NCBI GenBank assembly: GCA_937995655.1
Contig: CALKJI010000004.1
Location: 186,001 to 250,000 of the forward strand
From: an uncultured Pseudothermotoga sp.
Lineage (GTDB): Bacteria; Thermotogota; Thermotogae; Thermotogales; DSM-5069
Direction of reading: 5' to 3'
DNA: 64,000 nucleotides
Shown here: in pieces, positions 18,583-28,277 of the stretch
Layout of the letters: each line of letters opens with the position of its first letter
Position numbering within the stretch: position 1 is the stretch's first letter
The notes under the pieces: generated by a model
Seen by the model: the letters and a program-made list of their open reading frames with translations, nothing else
The model's database searches: none
What the model was told of the DNA's origin: nothing
Position numbers and translations under genes: made by a program

Positions 18583-19350
18583 ATGAAACTAGATATATAC
18601 AACCAGAACTTTTGTTTGATTGACCCTATATGCTTTCCCGTTTTTAAGACGAAGAGTGATCGAGGTGTCCTTCTGATTCATGGCTTCACAGGGAGTCCTC
18701 ACGATATGGCTTATCTTGCACAAAGACTTTTCGATGAAGGGTTCACTGTATCTGTACCTCGACTTCCAGGGCACGGTACCAACCATAGAGACTTTTTGAA
18801 TTCAACATGGCAAGATTGGGTTAGAAGATCGATAGATGCTTATCTTGATCTGACAAGTGTTTGTGACAAAATAAGTATCGTTGGGCTCTCTATGGGTGCA
18901 CTGCTTGCTACCATTGTGGCATCAAGGTTGAAAGCAGAAAAGGTCGTTTTGGCGGCACCTGCTTTCAAGGTGAGAGATTGGAGGCTCAAATTCACTCCTT
19001 TTATGGGTTTGTTTGTACAATATAAAGAAAAAGAAGCACCAACTTTTGAAGACCCTTCACTCAACAAATTAGCCCAAGAATATTGGAACAAGGTGTTTAT
19101 AAAACCTGCAGCACAATTGTATAAACTTCAAAAGATCGCTACAAAAAGTCTTGAGATGGTTGATTCGCCAACATTAGTTATAGTTACACAAAAAGATAAC
19201 ACAGTTCCCATGTCTGTTCTTGATGTAATTAGAGAACATCTAAAATCTGAGTTCAAGACAGTTGTACTTGAAAAGAGTGCACATCCCGTGACGAATGATA
19301 TAGAGAAGGAACTTGTTGCTGAGAAAATAGCTGAGTTTCTATCTAACTAA
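18583..19350 (+). CDS. alpha/beta-hydrolase carboxylesterase / monoacylglycerol lipase-like
   Basis: Serine hydrolase of 255 aa. The oxyanion region is LLIHGFTGSPHDM, the nucleophile is Ser103 in GLSMGA, the acid is probably Asp in VTQKDNTVP, and the catalytic His is in KSAHPVTND near the C-terminus, so the triad is complete. No signal peptide, so it is cytoplasmic. The family (EstD/Est30-type) hydrolyses short- to medium-chain esters or monoacylglycerols; the true substrate is unknown. ATG 18583 follows AAAGGGGTG. The next gene starts 13 nt downstream. Confidence 0.88.
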   Translation: MKLDIYNQNFCLIDPICFPVFKTKSDRGVLLIHGFTGSPHDMAYLAQRLFDEGFTVSVPRLPGHGTNHRDFLNSTWQDWVRRSIDAYLDLTSVCDKISIVGLSMGALLATIVASRLKAEKVVLAAPAFKVRDWRLKFTPFMGLFVQYKEKEAPTFEDPSLNKLAQEYWNKVFIKPAAQLYKLQKIATKSLEMVDSPTLVIVTQKDNTVPMSVLDVIREHLKSEFKTVVLEKSAHPVTNDIEKELVAEKIAEFLSN

Positions 19351-19363
19351 GGAGGAATCAGGA

Positions 19364-20362
19364 TTGATAACACTTCAAGATGTGAGAAACGCGAAGAAAA
19401 GAATTGCACAGTTTGCCCACGCAACACCCACCTTTTCATCTCAGACTCTAAACATGATTTCCGGGAATTCTGTGTTTCTGAAAGCGGAGAACCTTCAAAA
19501 GAGTGGTTCTTTCAAATTTAGAGGCGCAATGAATTTTTTACTTTCTCTGAATGAAAAAGATCTAAAAAACGGCGTTGTAACTGGATCATCTGGTAATCAT
19601 GGGCAAGCCCTTGCCTGTGCTGGAAAGCTAATGAATACTGCTGTGACAGTTGTAGTACCAGAAGATGTTTCAATAGCAAAATTGTCAGCAATGGAAAGTT
19701 ATGGTGCAAAGATCGAAAAATGTGGTAGAACATCAACAGAAAGATTGAACAGAGCTTATGAGATATCAAAGAAAGACGGTGCTATCTTTGTACCACCTTT
19801 TGATCATCCATGGATAATGGCAGGTCAAGGAACAATAGGTTTAGAATTGATTGAACAGCTTGGTGATTTTGACGCTGTTTTAGTTCCATGTGGTGGTTGT
19901 GGATTGATTTCAGGTATTTCCGTAGCAGTTAAGGAAACTCTCAAAGACGTTAAAGTCTACGGAGTTGAGCCAGAGCAGAGTAACAGTACCTATCTTTCCT
20001 TCAAGGCAGGTTACCTTATGGAGCTAAAGAACATAAGCACAATTGCAGATGGACTGAGAACTGCAATGCCAGGTAAACTCACCTTTCCCGTTGTTCAAAA
20101 ATATGTAGATGACATACTTCTTGTTACAGAAGAAGAGATAAAGAGAGCTGTTGTTTTTCTGCTAGAGAGGATGAAATTGCTCGTAGAACCATCAGGCGCT
20201 GTTACAGTAGCTGCGCTCATCTGTGGTAAATTCCCGTTGAAGGGCAAGAAGGTCGTTGCTATTCTTTCAGGCGGAAATGTTGATCTTTTTGCACTTTCTG
20301 AATGGATCAAAGAAGTTAAACAGAGGGATAAAGATGAATCAAAAAGCTTTAGATCTGTTTGA
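19364..20362 (+). CDS. threonine dehydratase / serine racemase-type PLP enzyme
   Basis: Fold-type II PLP enzyme of 332 aa, probably deaminating threonine or serine to the 2-oxo acid. The PLP lysine is Lys51 in [10 protein letters not shown], the [10 protein letters not shown] loop binds substrate, and the phosphate loop is CGGCGLISG. It ends without the ACT regulatory domain of biosynthetic IlvA, so it resembles catabolic TdcB or serine racemase. The TTG start lies 8 nt after GGAGG. It overlaps the next gene by 29 nt, suggesting coupled expression; what links the two is not clear. Confidence 0.85.
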   Translation: MITLQDVRNAKKRIAQFAHATPTFSSQTLNMISGNSVFLKAENLQKSGSFKFRGAMNFLLSLNEKDLKNGVVTGSSGNHGQALACAGKLMNTAVTVVVPEDVSIAKLSAMESYGAKIEKCGRTSTERLNRAYEISKKDGAIFVPPFDHPWIMAGQGTIGLELIEQLGDFDAVLVPCGGCGLISGISVAVKETLKDVKVYGVEPEQSNSTYLSFKAGYLMELKNISTIADGLRTAMPGKLTFPVVQKYVDDILLVTEEEIKRAVVFLLERMKLLVEPSGAVTVAALICGKFPLKGKKVVAILSGGNVDLFALSEWIKEVKQRDKDESKSFRSV

Positions 20363-20759
20363 AAAGGGTCTCAGTTGTTCACAATCTGTTTTTGCGTCTT
20401 ATGCTCCAATTTTTGGAGTTGACGAAAGAACCGCTTTGAAGATTTCATCTGTCTTTGGTGGTGGAATAGCAAGGCTTGGACAGGTTTGTGGTGCCGTTTC
20501 TGGTGCTTTCATGATCATTGGATTGAAGGTGGGTGGTGAAGACAGAGAGAGTAAAGAACATACATATCTTCTTGCAAGAGAGTTTATTAGGCGATTTGAG
20601 TCGATGAACGGTTCTATATTGTGTAAAGACCTTCTTGGGTACGACATAAGTACTAGCGATGGTTTACAAAAGGCAAGAGAGGGTAATCTGTTCAAAACAC
20701 TCTGTCCAAAGTATGTGAAGGATTCTTGCGAGATATTGGAAAAGTTAATAGATTTATGA
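20334..20759 (+). CDS. C_GCAxxG_C_C family redox-type protein
   Basis: Small cysteine-rich protein of 141 aa in a family named after its conserved pattern. Seen here: KGLSCSQSVFASYAP, GGGIARLGQVCGAVSGAFMIIG, CKDLLGYD, CPKYVKDSCEILE, giving five spaced cysteines. The family is thought to bind a metal or cofactor, but no activity is established. ATG 20334 follows GAGGGA and lies inside the end of the dehydratase gene. Its own stop overlaps the GNAT start (ATGA). Confidence 0.8.
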   Translation: MNQKALDLFEKGLSCSQSVFASYAPIFGVDERTALKISSVFGGGIARLGQVCGAVSGAFMIIGLKVGGEDRESKEHTYLLAREFIRRFESMNGSILCKDLLGYDISTSDGLQKAREGNLFKTLCPKYVKDSCEILEKLIDL

Positions 20760-21319
20760 ATGGGAAGGTATTTTATATAGTCGAATTAGATAAAGAACTA
20801 TGGAAAGACTTTATGCTTCATTTTAGATGGTCAAGTAACGGCTTTTACAAAGTGAGTATCTCACAGACAGAAAATGGATGGACCGTTGAACTAAAACTCA
20901 AAAGGAGTGAAAGACCCGTATTTAAGGATTACCAAAAGCCATTGTGGCAAAAATGGATGGATGAAGAGAGCGATGATGGAGCAAGGATATTCGGTGTAGA
21001 AATTGATGGCAGGATTGTTGGTTGGATGACGATTGGTATGGAAAGTTGGAACAACAGACTGAGAGTTCATGAATTACTTGTTCTTGAGCGATACCGTGGA
21101 ATGGGTTTAGGGACGATGCTTTTAGATAAGGCAAAACAAGTTGCAAGGCGGAACAGATGCCGTGTGATCGTACTTGAAACACAGAGCAACAATGTTGGTG
21201 CCATTGAGTTTTACAGAAAACAGGGTTTTGAACTAGGCGGTTTTGACACAACTGCCTATCATGACGACGACATCGAAAGAAACGAAGTTAGGATCGAAAT
21301 GGTTTGCAAAGACTTTTAG
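20756..21319 (+). CDS. GNAT-family N-acetyltransferase
   Basis: Acetyl-CoA-dependent acetyltransferase of 187 aa with unknown acceptor. The first 70 residues are a non-GNAT extension; the GNAT core follows, with VHELLVLERYRGMGLGTMLLDKA as the acetyl-CoA loop (Q/RxxGxG/A form) and NVGAIEFYRKQGFELGGFD as the last conserved motif. ATG 20756 overlaps the stop of the previous gene by 4 nt. It is the last gene of the three-gene run that starts with the dehydratase. Confidence 0.85.
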   Translation: MNGKVFYIVELDKELWKDFMLHFRWSSNGFYKVSISQTENGWTVELKLKRSERPVFKDYQKPLWQKWMDEESDDGARIFGVEIDGRIVGWMTIGMESWNNRLRVHELLVLERYRGMGLGTMLLDKAKQVARRNRCRVIVLETQSNNVGAIEFYRKQGFELGGFDTTAYHDDDIERNEVRIEMVCKDF

Positions 21320-21551
21320 AGATCTCTACCTGGGATGGTCAATTTGCACAAGATTTAAGAACTGATTTGATCTTTCAAAACTTCAAGGAATAACTTCAAA
21401 TTCATCGATTTCAAAGGATCGTTTGCCATACCACATTTTCTCATATGCAAGTCCATTATGTGTGAAAGTTCTATTGTTGATATTCTTTAATCTTCGTTCA
21501 ATGTTACCTTTCGCTGGTTGCTATATCATTGATTAAAGCAGAGGTGATGGA

Positions 21552-22160
21552 GTGTTTGACACCATTGTTTTCGACTTGGGCAGAGTTTTGATCTCTTGGG
21601 ACCCAGAGGGTTACATGGAAAGGGTTTTTGGCGAAGAAGTATCTGAATTCTTACAGAGAAATGTCTTCCAATCACGTGAGTGGGATCTGATGGACAAGGG
21701 GGATATAGAGGAAGAAAAACTGTGGGGAATGATGGTCCAAAGGTATCCTGAATACGAAAGATATATCCTTCATATGAAACAGAGGATTAGAGAACTGCTA
21801 AAGCCTATCGATGAGAATGTACAGTTGTTGCCCTTTCTAAAGCAGAGAGGATATAGACTGTTCGTGCTATCTAATTTTGGAAAGAATGGTTTTGATCATG
21901 TTAGCAAAGAGTACAATTTTTTCGAGTACTTTGACGGTATCGTGATATCTAGTCACGTGAATCAGATCAAGCCGGACGAAGAGATTTTCAAAATACTGAT
22001 TCAAAGATATAACCTAAGACCTGAACGATCAATCTTTATCGATGATAAATTTGAAAATGTGAAAACAGCAATAAGATTAGGTTTTACCGTTATTCACCTG
22101 ACCGATCACAGGCGATTAAGGGAGCAGTTAATACGGGTGCTGGGACAAAGGTTTGATTGA
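21552..22160 (+). CDS. HAD-superfamily hydrolase (subfamily IA)
   Basis: 202 aa phosphatase-like protein. The nucleophile motif is VFDLGRVLISWDP (Asp8); the second acidic residue usual for phosphatases is replaced by glycine, as in many YihX/haloacid-dehalogenase-type members. Motif II is LFVLSNFG, motif III the Lys in NQIKPDEEIF, and motif IV IFIDDKFENVKTA. A helical cap lies between motifs I and II. It starts at GTG 21552 after GAGGTGA. The missing second Asp makes a standard phosphatase role less certain. Substrate unknown. Confidence 0.82.
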   Translation: MFDTIVFDLGRVLISWDPEGYMERVFGEEVSEFLQRNVFQSREWDLMDKGDIEEEKLWGMMVQRYPEYERYILHMKQRIRELLKPIDENVQLLPFLKQRGYRLFVLSNFGKNGFDHVSKEYNFFEYFDGIVISSHVNQIKPDEEIFKILIQRYNLRPERSIFIDDKFENVKTAIRLGFTVIHLTDHRRLREQLIRVLGQRFD

Positions 22161-22225
22161 GTTTTCAAACAAGGTATGTACACAATATGATTCAGTGGTA
22201 TCTCGATCATCTAAAGATTCGCCCC

Positions 22226-24760
22226 CTATTGTGCTGTTCTAAACATTACCATAGCAGAAATTGGCGGGATTTTTATCGTTCCTTGTACTGTGTATAGAAT
22301 TTCCGTACCTGCTTTGTTTTTGTCCACCACGACAGACCATTCACCTTCTGGTAGAGAGATCTGGTGATAATCAATGTCTCCATTATAGATCACGACTATC
22401 TCTTCCCATGGATCGTTGTTTGCATATCCTCTTATAATGAAGCCAACGGTTTTCTTAGGTGTTTCAAGAAACTGAATGTGCTCTCTTATTTCTTGGGATG
22501 TTCTCATTCTAAAGGCAGGATGGCTCTTTCTGAGCTCTATCAAACCTTTATGGTATTCAAAAACATCTATGAACTGCGCCTTTCTTTCATAATCGAGTGC
22601 GTTCAATGATAGAGGTGCGTTGTAGGAATTATCGTTGAAGTTCTTAGTTCTACAGAAATCTTGGCCTGCATGAAAAAACGGAACACCTTGAGAAGTCAAC
22701 AATATTGCTGCAGCGAGTTTCTGGGCATCCTTGAGTTCTTCTTTTGTCCAGACTCTCTTATCTGCCTTTGCCGCAAGGGTATTTTTATCCCACAGGGTGT
22801 GATTGTCATGGCAAGCGGCGTAATTTATCGTCTGTTCCGGGCTTTGTGCAAAATCAACAATTTGTTTGTTGTCATAGTTGATGCTTCCGACTATACCTCG
22901 TTTAATTCTGATTTCCCTACTTGGTGCACCCATTACAAAGCCCTTCGTTTTTGCGTCGAAAACAGAACCCCTTATGGCATCCCTTATGCCATCGTTGAAG
23001 ACACCTATCCTCAAGTCGAGCAGCTGGGCTTTGCCAAATCGTGGTTGTGTTCCCCATCCACCCCATGGTTCTCCATAAATTATTGTGCTCGGATTGATTT
23101 CTCTGAGGTTTTTTTCCACAAGAATCATCGTTTGTCGATCGATCAATCCCATTTGATCGAATCTAAAACCATCAACGTGATACTCCTTCACCCAGTATGA
23201 GACTGTATCCAATATGTACCTTCTCATCATTAATCTCTCACTGTTGATGGTGTTTCCACATCCACTTTCGTTGGAATGCTGTCCCAGTCTTCCTAACCTG
23301 TAATAGTAATATGGTACAGCTTGGTCAAAGACGGAGAGTTCTCCTACACCATAGGTGTGTGGAAAGACTATATCGATGATGACTCCTATATTGTTTTCAT
23401 GGAAAGTTTGTACCATCTTCTTAACTTCGTAGATTCTTGCTTTTGGATCCGAGGGGTTGAGACTGTAACAACCTTCTGGCACCATGAAGTGATAGGGGTC
23501 ATAACCCCAGTTGTAGTGTTTTTCGAAATCTCTCTTTAGTTCGTCACCAGTGTAGAAGTCATATATGGGCAATATATGAACGTGTGTAACGCCCAGTTCT
23601 CTAATGTGATCTAATCCTGTTGTTACACCATTGGGACCTCTCGTTTCTCTTTCCGTCAGACCAAGATAGGATGATTTATTTTTCACGTTACTCGTTGGTG
23701 AACCGGTCATATCTGCTATGTGTATTTCATAGATTATTGCATCAACGTAAGAATCAAGTTTTACAAAGCTGTCTTGGTTCCACCCCTCTGGATTGGTTTT
23801 TTCCATGTCCATTATTACACCAAACCTACCTTGCAGTGAAAGCGCTCTGGCATATGGGTCTACCCCTTCTCTTGTTTTGCCGTAGCTGTGATATCTATAT
23901 CTGTAGAACCAATCTTCTAAGTCCTCTTCTACCTTCAGATACCAAACACCTTTTTCTCTCCTCTCCATCTGGAGAACTCGGGTTGGCTGATCTTGTTCTT
24001 GTGATTGATAGAGCAACAGTTCAACATTTTTACTGACAGGTGACCAAACGTAGAATTCTGTAAGCTGTGGTGTATAAAAACAGCCAAGTGGACCTTCATA
24101 ATAAAGTTGATCTAAGACCTCTATTGCAAAAACCCTTGATTCTTTAAATCCTTCGACGTGTATGAAAATATCCTTGGAAAGGTCTTCTTGACTTAAGGGT
24201 TCTCCAAGTTTTGCCCTAAAGTAGTTGGTCTTAGTTATATCAGTTGGATCGGCTTTTTCGAGTGAGGCAACAGTTCTTTCTTGCCCTTGAAGGGTTACTT
24301 TGATTTGGCCAAGCGCTTTTTGAAGGTCTATAGGGCTTGTAGTGTAAATTTCTATCGTTGAAAAATCGATCAATTTTGCAAAAAGAATTCTTGGACTTGT
24401 GTCAGGTTTTGTAGTGTATATTTCTTCGATGTTCTGAAGGATCCACACCTCTGACTTGCCATCCTTTATTTCTATAAATCTATCTATGGCCACATCTTTT
24501 TCCTCCCATTCTCTCAGCCTTACAATTATACCCACCTTCGTCAAATCAAAAGGTAGAATAACCAATGCTTTCACACCAAAATCATCTTTTTCTGTGAACT
24601 GGTATGGTTTACCCTCCTGTGCAATTGGTTCAACAGGCCAGATCCACAGATTCCATCCATCGTATTTGTCGTCAAACCTATGATAGTGAACGATGATTTG
24701 CGTTGATGCAAGCATAACGACGCCTAAGAAAAGCAATGAGAATACCAACGATTTTTTCAT
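22226..24760 (-). CDS. pulA: secreted type I pullulanase
   Basis: Debranching enzyme cutting alpha-1,6 links in pullulan and related glucans. 844 aa: signal peptide ([20 protein letters not shown]), an N-terminal CBM41-like starch-binding domain beginning [21 protein letters not shown], linker beta domains, a CBM48-like domain ([17 protein letters not shown] region) and the GH13 catalytic barrel. The type I signature YNWGYDP is present, with nucleophile Asp in DGFRFDQMG, acid Glu in YGEPWGG, and HDN late in the barrel. The ATG at 24760 follows AAAGGAGGTG; a longer frame reaching 25012 is not needed. Probably anchored at or released from the cell surface. Monocistronic. Confidence 0.95.
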   Translation of the reverse strand: MKKSLVFSLLFLGVVMLASTQIIVHYHRFDDKYDGWNLWIWPVEPIAQEGKPYQFTEKDDFGVKALVILPFDLTKVGIIVRLREWEEKDVAIDRFIEIKDGKSEVWILQNIEEIYTTKPDTSPRILFAKLIDFSTIEIYTTSPIDLQKALGQIKVTLQGQERTVASLEKADPTDITKTNYFRAKLGEPLSQEDLSKDIFIHVEGFKESRVFAIEVLDQLYYEGPLGCFYTPQLTEFYVWSPVSKNVELLLYQSQEQDQPTRVLQMERREKGVWYLKVEEDLEDWFYRYRYHSYGKTREGVDPYARALSLQGRFGVIMDMEKTNPEGWNQDSFVKLDSYVDAIIYEIHIADMTGSPTSNVKNKSSYLGLTERETRGPNGVTTGLDHIRELGVTHVHILPIYDFYTGDELKRDFEKHYNWGYDPYHFMVPEGCYSLNPSDPKARIYEVKKMVQTFHENNIGVIIDIVFPHTYGVGELSVFDQAVPYYYYRLGRLGQHSNESGCGNTINSERLMMRRYILDTVSYWVKEYHVDGFRFDQMGLIDRQTMILVEKNLREINPSTIIYGEPWGGWGTQPRFGKAQLLDLRIGVFNDGIRDAIRGSVFDAKTKGFVMGAPSREIRIKRGIVGSINYDNKQIVDFAQSPEQTINYAACHDNHTLWDKNTLAAKADKRVWTKEELKDAQKLAAAILLTSQGVPFFHAGQDFCRTKNFNDNSYNAPLSLNALDYERKAQFIDVFEYHKGLIELRKSHPAFRMRTSQEIREHIQFLETPKKTVGFIIRGYANNDPWEEIVVIYNGDIDYHQISLPEGEWSVVVDKNKAGTEILYTVQGTIKIPPISAMVMFRTAQ

Positions 24761-25070
24761 ACTAACACCTCCTTTATGTCTTTTTGTAAAACAAATGGAA
24801 GCTAAGCGAATCTGGTTTGGTAGGTTTAGACATGCGGAATAAATGATCAATAAAATGATACCATGAATCTGTGTGTTCAAAGGAGTAAAACACGGAAACT
24901 GCTCTGAGAGGATCTTAAATATTCTCCACTCGCTGTTCTTTTTTACTTCACTAAAGAATTTGCCTATATCTTTCAAACAACCTAAAAAATTAAACTGACC
25001 TTCTAAAAACAAGCAGGTACATCTACCTGAACCTGATTGTTTGTTATCTAGTACTCAAAGCTTTTCTCTC

Positions 25071-25255
25071 TCACTGCAAGTTTCCATTGCTGTCTAATTT
25101 GATTATGTAAACATCAAATAAACCGGGGCCAAGTGATTTTGTACCTGCAGCAACGATGTTTTCTCAATCGGTAGTTTGTTAAATTGAATGAGCTCTATCG
25201 TACTGAGAATCATTAACACTGCCAAATACCATGACCTCTAGCCACCATCTTCATC
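25071..25255 (-). pseudogene. decayed beta-propeller repeat remnant (copy A)
   Basis: On the minus strand the three frames spell parts of one repeat unit: FGSVNDSQYDRAHSI, then QQTTD, then VAAGTKSLGPG and DVYIIKLDSNGN ending in a stop at 25071. Two frameshifts and one internal stop separate them. The pattern (T-D-x-x-x-I-V-A-G ... D-x-Y-x-I-K-L-D-x-x-G-N) is that of a widespread secreted propeller repeat. Only about one blade is left. A related remnant lies on the other side of the GntP gene. Confidence 0.6.
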
Positions 25256-25757
25256 TCCTTTCCCGCTGCTGTTACGAAAATTGCTCAACAGTGGTAATAT
25301 GCATGGATTATTCACAGGCCGCGATTGTGTTTGCTGAACTTGGCATGAATGGAAACAAATAAACTTTCTACAAAGGAAAAAATTCTTAAACTATACCATT
25401 TCTATCAAACCATAATGTCACCACTTTGGTTGCTTACATGACTTTTTCAGATCAATCAACATATTTTGATTTTTCTGCTGATGTTATAAAAGGGTTGTAT
25501 TATTTAATTCGGTCACATGAAAAATTGGATGGGTAATTAATACAATGTGTTTATTGACTATATGGATTCTACATTGACGATCTTGAATGAGAAAGCACCT
25601 TGAGATTACGATCGTGGATATTTTTTCATTCTTGGCCTTTTTAATAAAAAATTCTGTCTCATGTTAGATGATCGATGTTCTATTCTTTGGATTTTTCATT
25701 AGGAGTCCTTTAACTTGGAAAACTCTCCGTTGTGACTTTGTGTAAAATTGTTTCAAT
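25256..25757. other. intergenic stretch with no recognised gene
   Basis: About 500 nt of AT-rich DNA upstream of the GntP promoter, broken in all frames. The first tens of bases may still belong to the decayed repeat copy A. Nothing else is recognised. Confidence 0.4.
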
Positions 25758-25790
25758 GAAAGATTTGAAAGATTGTATATTATAATCTTT
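25758..25790 (+). promoter_or_regulatory. promoter -10 and candidate operator of the GntP gene
   Basis: A perfect TATAAT (25781-25786) is embedded in repeated half sites: GAAAGATT at 25758-25765 and again at 25767-25774, and the inverted AATCTTT at 25784-25790 overlapping the -10 box. Such an arrangement fits a repressor binding site. No convincing -35 box and no adjacent regulator. Confidence 0.45.
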
Positions 25791-25836
25791 TACAAGGCAG
25801 AAAGCCTTCGGAAGCACTTTGAGAGGAGGTATTGTG

Positions 25837-27180
25837 ATGGTTTTGTGGTCGACAGTTTTACTGGTACTGAGTATCCTTTTCATCATCATCTCGACAGTCA
25901 GATGGAGACTGCATCCTTTTTTAGCGCTGATCTTCGCTGCTTTTATCTTTGGCATCTTTTCGGGAATGAAACTGTCAGACATCATTAGTGCAGTGACTGG
26001 AGGTTTTGGAGGTACTGTCAGTTCCATCGGTATCGTTATAGTTGCTGGAACAATAATAGGTGTTTTCCTGGAACGTTCCGGCGGAGCTTTTACAATGGCT
26101 GAAAGTGTTCTCAAATTAACGGGCAAGAAAAATGTCCCCTTGGCTATGTCTGTAACAGGTTACATCGTTTCTATTCCTGTTTTCTGTGATTCGGGTTTTG
26201 TCATTCTCAACCCACTAAATAAGGCTTTGACTAAAAGAGCAGGTCTCAGTTTGTCAACTACTGCCATTGCTTTGAGTTTGGGTCTATATGCGACGCATAC
26301 TATGGTGCCGCCTACACCTGGGCCAATAGCAGCTGCTGGAAATCTTGGTGCAGATCTGGGTTTGGTCATTCTAGTTGGTTTGATCGTTGCCATTCCGGCT
26401 ATGCTGGCTGGCTGGTTTTTCTCCATTAAATATGCTTCAAAAACTTTCATTGACCCACAGCCCGAGCTGACAGAAGAGGAGATAGCCAAAAAGAGCAAAG
26501 AAGCTCCAAGAGCCCTGGCAGCCTTTTTACCCATTGTAGTTCCTCTATTGTTGATATTGTTGAAATCCATCTCTGATTTTCCAACTAAACCCTTTGGGAA
26601 TGGTGCTTTCAGAAACTTCATAGGTTTCTTAGGTAACCCCGTTACCGCTTTGCTCATAGGTGTTCTCATAGCCTTCGCTCTGCCAAAGAAACTAACCAAG
26701 GATATGGTTTCCATGAATGGTTGGATTGGGCAAGCGGTGCTGAGCGCTGGCGTAATTATACTTATAACGGCTGCAGGTGGCGCTTTCGGAAGAGTTTTAC
26801 AGAATTCTGGAGTTGCGAAAATTTTGGGCGAGCAACTTGCCAAGACCAGACTTGGTATATGGCTTCCTTTCATAATTGCTGCTGCCATAAAGACAGCCCA
26901 AGGTTCTTCAACAGTTTCATTGATCACAACCTCTGCCTTGTTGGCACCACTCCTTGGATCACTCGGTTTTACCTCTAACTTAGCCAAAGCTTTAGTAACA
27001 GTTGCAATTGGAGCAGGCTCTATGGTTGTTTCTCATGCAAACGATAGCTATTTTTGGGTCGTTACGCAATTTTCGAACATGGATGTTAAAACAGGATACA
27101 AACTTCAAACGTTGGGTTCACTGGTACAAGGTTTGGTATCTATCGTGACAATCTGGATAATCAGTTTAGTAGTTCTTTAG
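25837..27180 (+). CDS. GntP-family gluconate/organic acid permease
   Basis: Polytopic inner-membrane proton symporter of 447 aa with about twelve helices. Family landmarks are GGFGGTVSSIGIVIVAGTIIG, SIPVFCDSGFVILNPL, ATHTMVPPTPGP, KTAQGSSTVSLITTSALL and the C-terminal GAGSMVVSHANDSYFWVV. Members carry gluconate, ketogluconates, glycerate or related acids; the substrate here cannot be told. Start ATG 25837 after GAGGAGGT (GTG 25834 also possible). No kinase or dehydratase gene is next to it. A strong terminator follows, so it is a single-gene unit. A uronate isomerase gene is 5 kb away on the other strand. Confidence 0.9.
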   Translation: MVLWSTVLLVLSILFIIISTVRWRLHPFLALIFAAFIFGIFSGMKLSDIISAVTGGFGGTVSSIGIVIVAGTIIGVFLERSGGAFTMAESVLKLTGKKNVPLAMSVTGYIVSIPVFCDSGFVILNPLNKALTKRAGLSLSTTAIALSLGLYATHTMVPPTPGPIAAAGNLGADLGLVILVGLIVAIPAMLAGWFFSIKYASKTFIDPQPELTEEEIAKKSKEAPRALAAFLPIVVPLLLILLKSISDFPTKPFGNGAFRNFIGFLGNPVTALLIGVLIAFALPKKLTKDMVSMNGWIGQAVLSAGVIILITAAGGAFGRVLQNSGVAKILGEQLAKTRLGIWLPFIIAAAIKTAQGSSTVSLITTSALLAPLLGSLGFTSNLAKALVTVAIGAGSMVVSHANDSYFWVVTQFSNMDVKTGYKLQTLGSLVQGLVSIVTIWIISLVVL

Positions 27181-27217
27181 AAAGTTCAAAGATATTTTCG
27201 ATTGGACAGTAGCAAGG

Positions 27218-27247
27218 GGTGTGGCGGTGGAAGGCCACACCTTTTTT
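27218..27247 (+). terminator. intrinsic terminator of the GntP gene
   Basis: Perfect 8-bp stem GGTGTGGC / GCCACACC with an 8-nt loop, directly followed by TTTTTT. It lies 37 nt after the stop codon. Confidence 0.85.
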
Positions 27248-27618
27248 AAGGTGCCTTGTGTTGACAAAAGTCTTTGGATAATTATCGTATGTTCTGATGT
27301 ATCAAGAGCAATTTATTTTCAACCATGGTCCCATTTGTGAAAGGGGATTCTCGAAAAACTGTTTTGAGTCATTTCAGCCTAATGGTGGAAACCTTTCATT
27401 CGATCTTAGCTGAGCGTTACTACAAAGCTAGAAATTTCTAATCTTCGTGCAAAAACCGTTGGTGATATTTTCAGCAAATGGCCTTACATCTTCAACTCAA
27501 CTTAGTTATAAGGGAAAATAATCAATCAGCATAGCTTTGCAGATGAAATATAGTGGAATCTCTACAAGCAAAGAAAGTTGAAACAAGAGATTGCTAATTA
27601 AAAACCTTCTGAGAATAC
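27248..27618. other. intergenic stretch with no supported gene
   Basis: About 370 nt. A short plus-strand frame at 27325-27441 (MVPFVKGDSRKT... ending KARNF) reads protein-like but has no ribosome site and no family I recognise; it may be another gene fragment. A TTGACA occurs at about 27260 without a good -10 box. Confidence 0.3.
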
Positions 27619-27807
27619 TCATTTTTCACCGGCACTAAACGATTTTGTATAGGTGCAACAATATATTTTTCATCGGTTGTTTGTTCAAGACCTATCTGCC
27701 AGGAACTATATGAGACTCTGCCATTTTATGTTCTCATTGTTATGTAACTTGATAGAATCATGATAGGAATTAAAGTTGACGCGGCCAGAGCCTGATAAGT
27801 CGGCAAA
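27619..27807 (-). pseudogene. decayed beta-propeller repeat remnant (copy B)
   Basis: Minus-strand frames contain FADLSGSGRVNFNSYHDS, then IKLHNNENIKWQ, then SSWQIGLEQTTDEKYIVA and TKSFSAGEK before a stop at 27619, interrupted by at least two frameshifts. The order and wording match copy A at 25071-25255 (TTD-x-IVA ... TKS ... IKLDSNGN), so both derive from the same repeat family. Confidence 0.6.
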
Positions 27808-28189
27808 GTTTACTGGTAAGTGTGACAACCTTCGAAGTTTTTCTCTCATAGTGCAATACCACTATCATATTTTGCTAGGTATGTGTATATTGAGTGATTG
27901 CACTGTTTGTGTGGAGCAATATAATGTATCTTATATTGCACCAATTGAGGTGTGACGACCCCATTTTCCTTAGATCTATTTTTGCTGCTAGAGAAATCAT
28001 TATTTTAAATTGGCTCTTTGGTAATCTTAGTGGCCGTGGATTTCGCAGATCCAACAAAGTTCACCATGCGGGGTAAATGGTTCGAATGGTGAGTTTGAGC
28101 CCGTAGCATCAACTAAGTTTGCTACTTTTTTTGAGATCTGTGTGGTTATTGAGTGTATTAAAACCGTAAAATTCAAAAACCTTGTTAAG

Positions 28190-28240
28190 AAGCTTTGTCC
28201 AAGGATTTCAAACTTTGTCGAGCTTGTCGAGAATGTCGAA
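28190..28240. repeat. upstream copy of a direct repeat with 9-bp iterons
   Basis: The 22 nt at 28209-28230 are identical to 29471-29492, and similarity extends leftward to 28190 (about 42 nt in all). The core is a tandem of 9-mers: TTTGTCGAG (28214-28222), CTTGTCGAG (28223-28231), AATGTCGAA (28232-28240). The copy ends 37 nt before the ATPase start. Confidence 0.75.
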
Positions 28241-28277
28241 CAATTTTGTGATATAAAAAAACTATGGGGGGAGTTCA

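Noticed and set aside
24761-25012. 84-residue N-terminal extension of the pullulanase
   Set aside because: The ATG at 24760 has an excellent ribosome site and is followed at once by a signal peptide; the extension has neither.
25710-26126. Minus-strand 138-codon frame over the GntP start
   Set aside because: Antisense shadow of a well-supported membrane protein gene; its Lys/Pro/Thr-rich composition is the mirror of hydrophobic codons.
27242-27295. TTGACA about 27260 as a promoter
   Set aside because: No -10 box at suitable spacing leads to a gene; it follows directly on a terminator.
28077-28090. GGTTCGAAT resembling a tRNA T-loop
   Set aside because: No acceptor stem, anticodon arm or CCA-side pairing could be found around it.
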